Origin: T1Sed10-7 sp046483565
GTDB taxonomy: Bacteria > Actinomycetota > Nitriliruptoria > Nitriliruptorales > Nitriliruptoraceae
DNA: 10,773 nucleotides
Direction of reading: 5' to 3'
Assembly: GCA_046483565.1 (NCBI GenBank)
Contig: JAWOCZ010000244.1
Span: 1-10,773 of the forward strand
The notes under the pieces are model-generated. The model was not told where the DNA came from and did no database searches. It saw only the letters and a program-made list of their open reading frames with translations. This document shows, in pieces, positions 1 to 5,040 of the stretch. The translations under genes and the position numbers were made by a program. Each line of letters starts with the position of its first letter. The first letter of the stretch is position 1.

Positions 1-219
1 GGCACGCACGGCGGCGGTGACGATCGCGTCGACGTCGAGGTAGGCGCGCACGGGGTGGCCGGGCTCGCCGATCTCGTAGGCCTCGTCGGCCTTGATGCGG
101 TGCAGGGAGTCGCGATCCTCCCGGGCGTGCACGGCGATCGTACGGATCCCGAGTTCGGTCATGGCCCAGAACGCCCGGATCGCGATCTCCCCACGGTTGG
201 CAACGAGGACCGATTCCAC
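1..219 (-). CDS. pyc: Pyruvate carboxylase, N-terminal fragment (cut by left edge)
   Basis: The 73 visible residues begin VESVLVANRGEIAIRAF, the start of a biotin carboxylase domain (VLVANRGEIA nucleotide-binding region), and continue through HRIKADEAYEIG and HPVRAYLDVDAIV. That second part fits actinobacterial pyruvate carboxylase (HRLKADE-Y-IG, HPV-AYL-VD-I) better than acetyl- or propionyl-CoA carboxylase alpha chains. Pyruvate carboxylase makes oxaloacetate from pyruvate, bicarbonate and ATP, an anaplerotic cytoplasmic reaction. The start is the GTG at 219-217, preceded on the minus strand by an AGGAAGGA ribosome binding site (plus-strand 225-232) five bases away. The gene is divergent from the receiver gene at 526. 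Everything after residue 73 lies outside the window, so a free-standing biotin carboxylase subunit cannot be strictly excluded. Confidence 0.85.
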   Translation of the reverse strand, partial: MESVLVANRGEIAIRAFWAMTELGIRTIAVHAREDRDSLHRIKADEAYEIGEPGHPVRAYLDVDAIVTAAVRA

Positions 220-224
220 GCTCG

Positions 225-232
225 TCCTTCCT
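225..232 (-). promoter_or_regulatory. Ribosome binding site of pyc
   Basis: The minus strand reads AGGAAGGA, five bases before the GTG at 219-217. It is a strong purine-rich Shine-Dalgarno and decides the GTG start, which gives an N-terminus of the length expected for the family. Confidence 0.7.
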
Positions 233-298
233 CAGCGCTCGACGTGCTCTCCGTTGTGGGCCGCACGTACGCGCGACGTCTGTGGCGCATCGGGAGGG

Positions 299-304
299 AT
301 GCTA
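299..304 (-). promoter_or_regulatory. Candidate -10 element for pyc
   Basis: TAGCAT on the minus strand fits the actinobacterial TANNNT -10 pattern and stands out in a spacer poor in TA steps. It would start transcription near 292 and give a leader of about 70 nt before the GTG. No TTGACN-like -35 lies 16-18 bp upstream. This is inference from pattern only. Confidence 0.3.
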
Positions 305-330
305 GGCGCAGGCAGCACGGCGCGCGCGGC

Positions 331-389
331 TGTTCGCGGGCTCGTGCGGCGCCGTTGTTCGCGGGCTCGTGCGGCGCCGCTGTTCGCGG
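331..389. repeat. 25-bp tandem repeat, two copies plus a partial third
   Basis: Two 25-bp units (331-355 and 356-380) differ only in their last base (T versus C), and a third partial copy follows (381-389, TGTTCGCGG). The array lies in the divergent spacer between pyc and the receiver gene. The unit starts TGTTCGCGGGCTCGTG. The period is not a multiple of three and no supported gene covers it. The rest of spacer 220-525 holds the candidate promoters, two GC palindromes and the 18-bp duplication listed separately. Confidence 0.85.
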
Positions 390-417
390 CCCCGGCCGGG
401 GTGGTGCGCCGGCCGGC
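390..417. promoter_or_regulatory. Pair of perfect GC palindromes in the divergent spacer
   Basis: CCCCGGCCGGGG (390-401) and GCCGGCCGGC (408-417) are both perfect palindromes, six bases apart and just upstream of the candidate receiver promoter. They could bind a dimeric regulator, but palindromes of G and C are easy to obtain by chance in such GC-rich DNA, so the regulatory reading is weak. Confidence 0.25.
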
Positions 418-437
418 ATGGTCGTTGACGGGACATC

Positions 438-443
438 TACACT
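438..443 (+). promoter_or_regulatory. Candidate -10 element for the receiver gene
   Basis: TACACT fits TANNNT and would put the transcript start near 450, about 75 nt before the chosen GTG. A TTGACG occurs at 425-430 but is only seven bases away, too close to act as its -35. Confidence 0.3.
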
Positions 444-489
444 GCGGCCCCGGGGACCACTGGTGGACGATCCTCGGGGGCTGGCTGTC

Positions 490-525
490 GTGGGGGAGGG
501 GGCCATCGTGGGGGAGGGGGCCATC
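490..525 (+). repeat. Perfect 18-bp tandem duplication of a GTG/Shine-Dalgarno unit
   Basis: The 18-bp unit GTGGGGGAGGGGGCCATC occurs twice with no mismatch (490-507, 508-525) and is followed by a third GTG at 526. Each unit carries a GTG and a GGAGG, so the GTGs at 508 and 526 each sit eight bases after a strong Shine-Dalgarno. The unit is six codons long and keeps frame, so starting upstream would add VGEGAI once or twice to the receiver. Confidence 0.9.
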
Positions 526-912
526 GTGCGATCACGCCTACGGGTCCTGCATGTCGATGACGATCCGGAGACGCTGACCCTGGTGCAGATGATCCTCGAC
601 GGGGAGCCGGACGTCGAGGTGCTGTCGTGTAGCGGCGCGGTGGAGGCATTGCACGCGGTGACCACCACCTCGGTGGACCTGCTCCTGCTCGATGTCATGA
701 TGCCGGGCATCGACGGTCCGGCCCTGTTGGCCGAACTGCGCACCCGACCTGGCCTCGGCCACCTGCCCGCCCTCTTCGTCACGGCCAAGGCGCATCCACG
801 GGACCTCGAAGCGCTGGCGCAGACGTCGGCCTCCGGGATCATCAGGAAGCCCTTCGAGGCCAGCGCCCTCATCGCGGCCGTGCGGCGCTCGATGGCGCCG
901 ACGGCGATCTGA
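526..912 (+). CDS. Stand-alone response regulator receiver (CheY-like)
   Basis: The product is 128 residues and consists of one receiver domain with no output domain. All phosphorylation residues are visible: acidic pair D11/D12 in LHVDDDPE, phospho-acceptor D56 in DLLLLDVMMPGIDG, switch T86 in LFVTAK, and K108 in IIRKPF. It should take phosphate from a histidine kinase, none of which is in the window, and signal through protein contacts in the cytoplasm. I chose GTG 526 because the domain starts three residues later and GGAGG (513-517) is eight bases upstream. GTG 508, 490 or ATG 418 would extend the same frame with low-complexity sequence. It is divergent from pyc and 178 nt upstream of purS. 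What it controls cannot be told from sequence. Confidence 0.85.
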   Translation: MRSRLRVLHVDDDPETLTLVQMILDGEPDVEVLSCSGAVEALHAVTTTSVDLLLLDVMMPGIDGPALLAELRTRPGLGHLPALFVTAKAHPRDLEALAQTSASGIIRKPFEASALIAAVRRSMAPTAI

Positions 913-947
913 CACGACAGGCCGCGATGGCCGTTCAGGGTCGTCGC

Positions 948-953
948 TACGCT
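948..953 (+). promoter_or_regulatory. Candidate -10 element for purS
   Basis: TACGCT in the context CGCTACGCT resembles the CGCTACGAT upstream of purQ. Transcription would start near 960, giving a leader of about 130 nt. No -35-like hexamer is evident. It overlaps the palindrome at 951-967. Confidence 0.35.
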
Positions 954-967
954 CGCGGCACGCGAGC
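951..967. promoter_or_regulatory. 17-bp perfect palindrome on the purS promoter (candidate operator)
   Basis: GCTCGCG-gca-CGCGAGC has two perfect 7-bp arms around a 3-bp centre. It overlaps the last three bases of the predicted -10 and covers the expected transcript start. The position is typical of a repressor operator. As RNA it could also form a short hairpin at the 5' end of the leader. Only one clear intergenic copy is visible in this window. Confidence 0.4.
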
Positions 968-983
968 CTTCGCGCCGCGCCAG

Positions 984-1031
984 GCGGGTGCGTGCCGAGC
1001 TCCGCCGAGCGGGTGCCTGCCGCACTCCGCC
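984..1031. repeat. Imperfect 25-bp-period direct repeat in the purS leader
   Basis: Two 23-nt segments (984-1006 and 1009-1031) match at 20 of 23 positions and are spaced 25 bp apart. Both begin GCGGGTGC and end CTCCGCC. They lie in the predicted 5' untranslated region of purS. Function unknown; they may simply be a slippage duplication. Confidence 0.6.
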
Positions 1032-1090
1032 ATCGCCCACGGTCGGGCTCCCCTCACCGGATCGCCCGCCGCCGACAGAGCGAGCACCTG

Positions 1091-1354
1091 ATGCCACGCG
1101 TCGCCGTCGATGTCCTGCTCAAGCGCGAGATCCTGGATCCGCAGGGTCGAGCGGTCGAGGAAGCGCTGCCCGGCCTCGGGTACGACCTCGTCAGCGAGGT
1201 CCGCGTCGGCAAGCACCTCGAGTTCGTCATCGATGCCCCGCAGGACGAGTTGGCCTCCCGCGTCGAGGCGATGTGCGAAGGGTTCCTGACCAACCCCGTG
1301 ATCGAGTCCTACCGCTGGCGCGTCATCGATGACGCCGAGCGTGCCGACGTCTGA
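1091..1354 (+). CDS. purS: Phosphoribosylformylglycinamidine (FGAM) synthase subunit PurS
   Basis: This 87-residue protein is the small structural subunit of the PurS-PurQ-PurL FGAM synthase, which converts FGAR, glutamine and ATP to FGAM (step 4 of purine synthesis). PurS helps couple ammonia from PurQ to PurL. Family signatures are visible in order: LDPQGRAVEEAL (15-26), LGYDLVSEVRVGKHLEF (29-45) and MCEGFLTNPVIESY (61-74). The length is slightly above the usual 80-84. I chose ATG 1091 because the fold begins at PRVAVDVLLKREILDP right after it; upstream sequence in the same frame is unrelated and arginine-rich. There is no clear Shine-Dalgarno before this ATG. A candidate promoter lies about 140 nt upstream, and the next gene starts 9 nt after the stop. 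Confidence 0.93.
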   Translation: MPRVAVDVLLKREILDPQGRAVEEALPGLGYDLVSEVRVGKHLEFVIDAPQDELASRVEAMCEGFLTNPVIESYRWRVIDDAERADV

Positions 1355-1363
1355 GCCGCCTCC

Positions 1364-2146
1364 GTGACCTCCGACAGCCCCGACAGGGAGGGTGGCCGAC
1401 GCTCTGGCCTCCCGCCGCTGCGCGACGACGGGTTACCCACCCTGGCGACGGGTGAACCCGTACTGCAGCGCTGGTTCGTCATCACCCTGCTGGTCCTGGT
1501 GCCGCTCGCGCTGGCCGTCACCGTGTGGGCCTTCCTGGCCATCGACCGGGAGCCGCTGTCCGCGGCTGAGCGACGGCCGGCGGGTGGCCCCGAGGTCACC
1601 ATCGCCCGCGGCGAGGCCATGTTGTCGGAGACGCGCGACGCCGAGCCGGGTCCCGGCTGCTCGCAGGCGATCCGCATCGTCGGTGACCCCGGCTCGCAGA
1701 CGACGGCGCGTACTGCCATGGAGGCGGTCTGTGGGTTGATCGACAGCGGCGACTTCCCCCTGCTACGGGAAGGTCTGGTCACCTGGATCGCGGGCGGGGG
1801 TCAGCTGCGGATCGCCACCTTCGAGCTGTCCGGTGTCGAGTCCTCCGCTCGGGTCGAGGACGAGCGCCTGATCGTGGAACTGAACGCGAAGTTCCAGTTC
1901 CAGGACGCTCGTCGCGCCGCGCCGGCGCTGGCGCATCAGCTGGCTCTGCTCACCGATACCGGCTGGCCCGGCGCGCCGGTCGGGGTCACGACCGAACTCC
2001 GCGCGGCAGAGCTGCAACAGCGAGCCTGCGCGGTGCTCGAGTTCGGTGACGACCTGCCGCGTGGCTGCCGTGACGCTGCCGAGCTGCTCGCCGCCGACGA
2101 CCCCGTCGCCGACCTGCTGGCCGTGGGGTTCCGCGATGACCGCTGA
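1364..2146 (+). CDS. Membrane-anchored protein of unknown function
   Basis: I do not recognise this 260-residue protein. Residues 1-37 are polar; one hydrophobic span follows (about 38-60, WFVITLLVLVPLALAVTVWA), then a soluble domain of about 200 residues. An Arg-poor outer flank argues for the C-terminal domain being outside the membrane. That domain has four cysteines (99, 123, 222, 235), enough for two disulfides, and a segment of alternating hydrophobic residues at 166-180 followed by a long helix-prone stretch. There is no lipobox and no catalytic motif I can name. The start is GTG 1364, nine bases after purS; the Shine-Dalgarno is poor, so coupling to purS translation is likely. The frame overlaps the MFS gene start by 11 nt, placing it in one transcript with both neighbours. 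Confidence 0.75.
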   Translation: MTSDSPDREGGRRSGLPPLRDDGLPTLATGEPVLQRWFVITLLVLVPLALAVTVWAFLAIDREPLSAAERRPAGGPEVTIARGEAMLSETRDAEPGPGCSQAIRIVGDPGSQTTARTAMEAVCGLIDSGDFPLLREGLVTWIAGGGQLRIATFELSGVESSARVEDERLIVELNAKFQFQDARRAAPALAHQLALLTDTGWPGAPVGVTTELRAAELQQRACAVLEFGDDLPRGCRDAAELLAADDPVADLLAVGFRDDR

Positions 2147-3461
2147 ACCTCCGATGCGTGGGCGCACGGGGGCCGATGGCGCCTCGGCTGCGGAGCGTGC
2201 GGCGATGCTCGAACGCCTCCAGCGTCGCACGGTGCGTGTCCTGGTGGTCAGTCAGGTGCTCGGCGGTGTCGGTGTCGGGTCGGGCGTGGCGGTGGTCGGG
2301 CTGCTCGCCTACGAGTTGTCGGGGACAGCGTCGCTGTCGGGTGTGTCCGCGACCGCCTCGACCCTCGGGGCTGCGGTCGCCGCGATCGTCATCGCGCGGC
2401 TGTCGGTGTCACGTGGACGGCGGCCTGGGCTCGTGACGGGCTACCTCGTCGGCGCAGCCGGCGCGGCGGTCGCGATCGTGGCGGCCGTCCTCGGGGTCTT
2501 CTGGCTCCACGTGGTCGCCTCCGCCGCCTTCGGCTGGGCGAGCGCCTCGAACCTGCAGTCCCGTTACGCCGCCACCGACCTGGCCCGACCGGCCAACCGC
2601 GCCCGCTCGTTGTCGAACATCGTCTGGGCGACGACGGTCGGTGCCGTCCTGGGCCCGAACCTGACCGGCCCGGGGGAGTCGTTCGCCGCCACGCTGCTGC
2701 TGCCACCGCTGGCGGGTGCCTACCTGTTCTCGCTGGCCTCGTTCCTCGCTGCGGCGGCCGTGCAGTTCGCCCTCCTGCGCCCCGATCCGCTCCACGTCGT
2801 CAGGGAGCACGCGGCGGTGCCGGCGGTCGCGACGACCGGATGGGACGCGATCCGCTCGGCGCTCCTGATGATCCGTTCGATCCCCGAGGCCACGGTTGCG
2901 GTGCTGGCCATCACGGCCGCTCACGCGGTCATGGTCGGCATCATGGTGATGACCCCGGTGCACATGGAGCATTACGGGGCCGCGCTCGATCTGGTGGGGC
3001 TGACGATCAGCCTCCACATCGCCGGCATGTACGCGCTCAGCCCCGTGATGGGCACCTTGGCCGACCGTTTCGGCCCGCGGAAGGTGGTGTTGCTGGGGTT
3101 GGTCCAGCTGGCGATCGCAGCGCTGCTGGCAGCCACCGGCGATCCCACCGGGTCCGTGTGGTTCCAGGGCGGGTTGGTCCTGCTCGGCACGGGCTGGTCG
3201 TCGTGCCTGATCGCCGGCTCGGCCTGGCTCACGGACGCGGTCCCCGTGGAGGACCGACCGGGGGTCCAGGGCACCAGTGATCTCGCCATGAACCTCGCGG
3301 GCGGGGTCGGTGGGACGCTGGCCGGCATCGTGCTCGCGACGGCCGGCTACCCCGCGCTGGCCTTCGGTGCCCTGGTCCTGCTGGTGCCGCCAGCGCTCGG
3401 TGCGTGGCGGCTGGGGCGGACGTCCAGTCGCTCGATGTCGGGGACAGCTCCCTCACCGTGA
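2136..3461 (+). CDS. Major facilitator superfamily (MFS) transporter
   Basis: The 441-residue product has about 12 hydrophobic spans (roughly 34-60, 68-88, 98-120, 122-137, 160-178, 188-214, 252-272, 284-302, 316-333, 342-365, 380-402, 405-425), with a longer polar loop near 215-250 between the halves. The MFS loop motif is clear in the second half, GTLADRFGPRK (306-316), and degenerate in the first (ARLSVSRGRR, 87-96). Length and layout fit secondary transporters driven by ion gradients, many of them exporters. Substrate is not deducible. I chose ATG 2136, which overlaps the preceding gene by 11 nt and suggests translational coupling; ATG 2154 is the alternative and costs only six residues. 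Being in the purS transcript raises the possibility of a purine-related substrate, but that is inference. Confidence 0.85.
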   Translation: MTAEPPMRGRTGADGASAAERAAMLERLQRRTVRVLVVSQVLGGVGVGSGVAVVGLLAYELSGTASLSGVSATASTLGAAVAAIVIARLSVSRGRRPGLVTGYLVGAAGAAVAIVAAVLGVFWLHVVASAAFGWASASNLQSRYAATDLARPANRARSLSNIVWATTVGAVLGPNLTGPGESFAATLLLPPLAGAYLFSLASFLAAAAVQFALLRPDPLHVVREHAAVPAVATTGWDAIRSALLMIRSIPEATVAVLAITAAHAVMVGIMVMTPVHMEHYGAALDLVGLTISLHIAGMYALSPVMGTLADRFGPRKVVLLGLVQLAIAALLAATGDPTGSVWFQGGLVLLGTGWSSCLIAGSAWLTDAVPVEDRPGVQGTSDLAMNLAGGVGGTLAGIVLATAGYPALAFGALVLLVPPALGAWRLGRTSSRSMSGTAPSP

Positions 3462-3590
3462 TCTGCACGCGGTGCGGGGCCGCCGGGGGCGTGGCCCGGT
3501 TCGGGGGGTCGTGTTCGGGCGTGCCGGGGGGGACATCGCAACGAGGTGACCGTCGAGGTGGCGATCCGTTGCGATCCACCCTGATCGGCC

Positions 3591-3620
3591 GCGACGGGTC
3601 GCGACGGGCCGCGACGGGCC
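3591..3620. repeat. 10-bp tandem repeat, three copies
   Basis: GCGACGGGTC is followed by two copies of GCGACGGGCC, exactly 10 bp apart, about 60 bp upstream of the candidate purQ promoter. Looser relatives (GCGATCCGTT, GCGATCCACC) lie at 3561-3580 on the same 10-bp period. It may be simple slippage, or a phased array on one face of the helix. Confidence 0.75.
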
Positions 3621-3682
3621 GCGGTGCGGGATCGCCGGGGGGCGGGCCGCGACCGGCGGGATTCCGGGCCCACCCCGACCGC

Positions 3683-3688
3683 TACGAT
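3683..3688 (+). promoter_or_regulatory. Candidate -10 element for purQ
   Basis: TACGAT in the context CGCTACGAT matches the purS candidate at seven of nine bases. It implies a transcript start near 3695 and a leader of about 70 nt. No -35 match is visible. Confidence 0.35.
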
Positions 3689-3754
3689 CCGAGCCGCTGA
3701 GTGACCGGTGAGCGTCTGCTGCTCGCCGATCGGGTGGTCGTATGCCCATGGGCC

Positions 3755-3759
3755 GGAGG
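3755..3759 (+). promoter_or_regulatory. Ribosome binding site of purQ
   Basis: GGAGG lies six bases before GTG 3766. It decides this start over the in-frame ATGs at 3742 and 3748, which have no Shine-Dalgarno and would prepend MPMGRRDE to a complete PurQ. Confidence 0.8.
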
Positions 3760-3765
3760 GACGAA

Positions 3766-4437
3766 GTGCGGATCGGTGTGGTCACCTTCCCAGGTTCGCT
3801 CGACGACCAGGATGCGCGTCGCGCCGTGGAGCAGTGCGGCGGCGACACCGTGGCGCTGTGGCACGCGGACGCGACCGTCTCCGGCGTGGATGCCGTCGTC
3901 CTGCCCGGCGGGTTCTCGCACGGTGACTACCTGCGTTGTGGCGCGATCGCCCACCGGGCGCCGGTGATGGACGCCGTCGCGGACTTCGCACGCGGAGGCG
4001 GCCCGGTGCTCGGGATCTGCAACGGGTTCCAGGTGCTGTGCGAGGCGGGCCTACTGCCCGGTGCGCTGACCCGCAACGCCAACCTGCGGTTCGTGTGCAA
4101 GGACGTCCCGCTCACCGTCGCAGCTGCCGACACGGCCTGGACGCGGCAGTACACCCAGGGGCAGACGATCGTGATCCCGGCCAAGCACGGCGAAGGTCGC
4201 TACGTGGCTGAGTCGGCCGTTCTGGACCAGCTCGAGGAGGAGGACCGGGTCGTGGTCCGCTACGCCTACGGCTCCAACCCCAACGGCTCCGAACGCGACA
4301 TCGCCGGCGTCACCAACCCGGGACGCAACGTCGTCGGTCTCATGCCGCATCCGGAGCATGCGGTCGATCCCGGACTGATCGGCGGGTCAGACGGCAGGGG
4401 GTTCTTCGAGAGCGTCCTCGCCGGGCTGCGCGTGTGA
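3766..4437 (+). CDS. purQ: FGAM synthase glutaminase subunit PurQ
   Basis: PurQ is the class I glutamine amidotransferase subunit that releases ammonia from glutamine for PurL. The 223 residues match the usual length. Visible motifs are the N-terminal RIGVVTFPGSLDDQDA (2-17), the oxyanion region VLPGGFSHGDYLR (45-57), nucleophile C85 in VLGICNGFQVL, and H195/E197 in MPHPEHAV, completing the Cys-His-Glu triad. The start is GTG 3766, supported by the GGAGG at 3755-3759 and by the family N-terminus. It is separated from its partners: purS lies 2.4 kb upstream behind two membrane-protein genes, and purL lies 0.6 kb downstream behind a convergent gene. With its own candidate -10 and a hairpin array at its stop, it may be transcribed alone. 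Confidence 0.97.
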   Translation: MRIGVVTFPGSLDDQDARRAVEQCGGDTVALWHADATVSGVDAVVLPGGFSHGDYLRCGAIAHRAPVMDAVADFARGGGPVLGICNGFQVLCEAGLLPGALTRNANLRFVCKDVPLTVAAADTAWTRQYTQGQTIVIPAKHGEGRYVAESAVLDQLEEEDRVVVRYAYGSNPNGSERDIAGVTNPGRNVVGLMPHPEHAVDPGLIGGSDGRGFFESVLAGLRV

Positions 4438-4556
4438 CGACGGCCCGGTCTGCTCTGCGACCGGTGCCACGACGGCCCGGTCTGTTCTGCGACCGGTTCC
4501 ACGACGGCCCGGTCTGCTCTGCGACCGGTGCCACGACGGCCCGGTCTGCCCTGCGG
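4437..4556. repeat. 32-bp tandem repeat array, three copies plus a partial fourth
   Basis: Units start at 4437, 4469, 4501 and 4533, exactly 32 bp apart. Units 1 and 3 are identical, unit 2 differs at two bases, and unit 4 follows for about 24 bp with one change before decaying. The first base of unit 1 is the last base of the purQ stop codon. The period is not a multiple of three and no supported gene covers the array, so it is not a protein repeat. Each full unit contains a 6-bp inverted repeat. There are no unique spacers, so it is not CRISPR. The array fills most of the gap between purQ and the convergent gene ending at 4573. Confidence 0.95.
4445..4528. terminator. Three tandem hairpins between convergent genes (possible bidirectional terminator)
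   Basis: In each full unit CCGGTC pairs with GACCGG around an 8-nt loop (TGCTCTGC, or TGTTCTGC in unit 2): 4445-4450/4459-4464, 4477-4482/4491-4496 and 4509-4514/4523-4528. The unit 2 change lies in the loop, so all three stems are perfect; the partial fourth unit loses its right arm. Placement just after purQ and just before the end of the opposite-strand gene suits termination on both strands. There is no T-tract, so a classic intrinsic terminator is not shown; the function is inference. Confidence 0.4.
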
Positions 4557-4572
4557 AAGCTGCCGGGTCGGG

Positions 4573-4779
4573 TCAGTTGCCCTGCAGCAGCTGCTGGAAC
4601 GGGTCGTGCTCCGCGCGACGACGCTTGTCCAGACGCAGCCAGGCGAACAGCGCGAGGTGCGCGAGGATACCCGCGCCGAGGACCCCGGCAGGGAACCACT
4701 GGCCCTGGAAGGTCAGCAGGATGGCCGCCACCGCGGCGAAGGCGACGAGCACGGCACGCAGGGTGTTGAGGGCGTCCAC
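4573..4779 (-). CDS. Small two-span membrane protein of unknown function
   Basis: The predicted 68-residue protein has two hydrophobic spans (about 5-24 and 29-49) joined by a short QGQWFP turn, then a positively charged tail (LDKRRRAEHDPFQQLLQGN). The tail should lie in the cytoplasm, making both ends cytoplasmic. I know no family for it. The start is GTG 4779-4777, with AGGA five bases upstream and a candidate TACCCT -10 about 40 nt further up. The same frame stays open upstream on the minus strand, but that part is antisense to purL or low-complexity Arg/Pro sequence, so it is rejected. The gene is convergent with purQ and divergent from purL, standing alone among purine genes. Two clean membrane spans, a ribosome site and a promoter-like box argue it is real. 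Confidence 0.65.
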   Translation of the reverse strand: MDALNTLRAVLVAFAAVAAILLTFQGQWFPAGVLGAGILAHLALFAWLRLDKRRRAEHDPFQQLLQGN

Positions 4780-4817
4780 GACGGTCCTGACGGATGGGAT
4801 GGGGGAGCGTCGAGGGG

Positions 4818-4823
4818 AGGGTA
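4818..4823 (-). promoter_or_regulatory. Candidate -10 element for the 68-residue membrane protein
   Basis: TACCCT on the minus strand is identical to the purF candidate. It implies a leader of roughly 30 nt. No -35 match is visible. The rest of spacer 4780-5040 holds weak inverted repeats only (for example GGCGC 4875-4879 with GCGCC 4891-4895), and I assign no function to them. Confidence 0.35.
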
Positions 4824-4980
4824 CCTCTTCGGTCCGAGGACGGGACCTTCGGCCCTGTCTCCTTGGTCCTGCCTGGCGCCTGGGGCCTTTGCGCCGTAGG
4901 TCCCCCGGGCCTCGCGTCGCCGTGATGATCGCCCCCCTGCGCAGACAGCGCTCACGGATGGGCATCGTCACCCGGTCACG

Positions 4981-4986
4981 TAGGCT
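4981..4986 (+). promoter_or_regulatory. Candidate -10 element for purL
   Basis: TAGGCT fits TANNNT and would start a transcript near 4993, about 50 nt before GTG 5041. Because purQ upstream is separated by a convergent gene, purL needs its own promoter, which adds weight to this site. No -35 match is visible. Confidence 0.4.
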
Positions 4987-5040
4987 TCCGACGGCCGGTC
5001 TCCCGGCCCGATCCGTGACCGCCGACGACCAGGCGCTCAA

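Larger units (their letters stand above)
3462..3765. other. 304-bp spacer between the MFS gene and purQ
   Basis: No convincing gene is seen here; open frames across it are low-complexity Gly/Arg sequence. A short GCAC-gcg-GTGC inverted repeat lies just after the MFS stop (3465-3475), and GGTGG (3557-3561) can pair with CCACC (3576-3580), but neither has a T-tract, so neither is a convincing terminator. The second half holds a 10-bp tandem repeat, then a candidate -10 and the purQ ribosome binding site. Confidence 0.6.

Noticed and set aside
425..443. TTGACG plus TACACT as a full promoter
   Set aside because: The spacing is seven bases, far below the 16-18 needed, so only TACACT is kept as a candidate -10.
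55..525. 285-codon form of the receiver starting at 55
   Set aside because: It would overlap pyc on the other strand and run through the 25-bp repeats, adding about 157 residues unlike any receiver extension. The domain begins just after GTG 526.
159..1097. Minus-strand open frame opposite the receiver
   Set aside because: Antisense to the receiver and overlapping the pyc start; Ser/Arg/Pro-rich with no domain.
3404..3700. 98-codon open frame with a CTRCG motif after the MFS gene
   Set aside because: It starts inside the MFS gene, has one Cys pair only, and becomes Gly/Arg low complexity through the 10-bp repeats. No ribosome site supports it.
4437..4556. CRISPR-like array
   Set aside because: Units are directly adjacent with no unique spacers, and there are no cas genes. 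It is a plain tandem repeat with internal stems.
4839..4859. Hairpin around CTTCGG upstream of purL
   Set aside because: Pairing needs a mismatch or bulge, it has no T-tract, and it ends no gene on either strand. Not enough to call a terminator or riboswitch.
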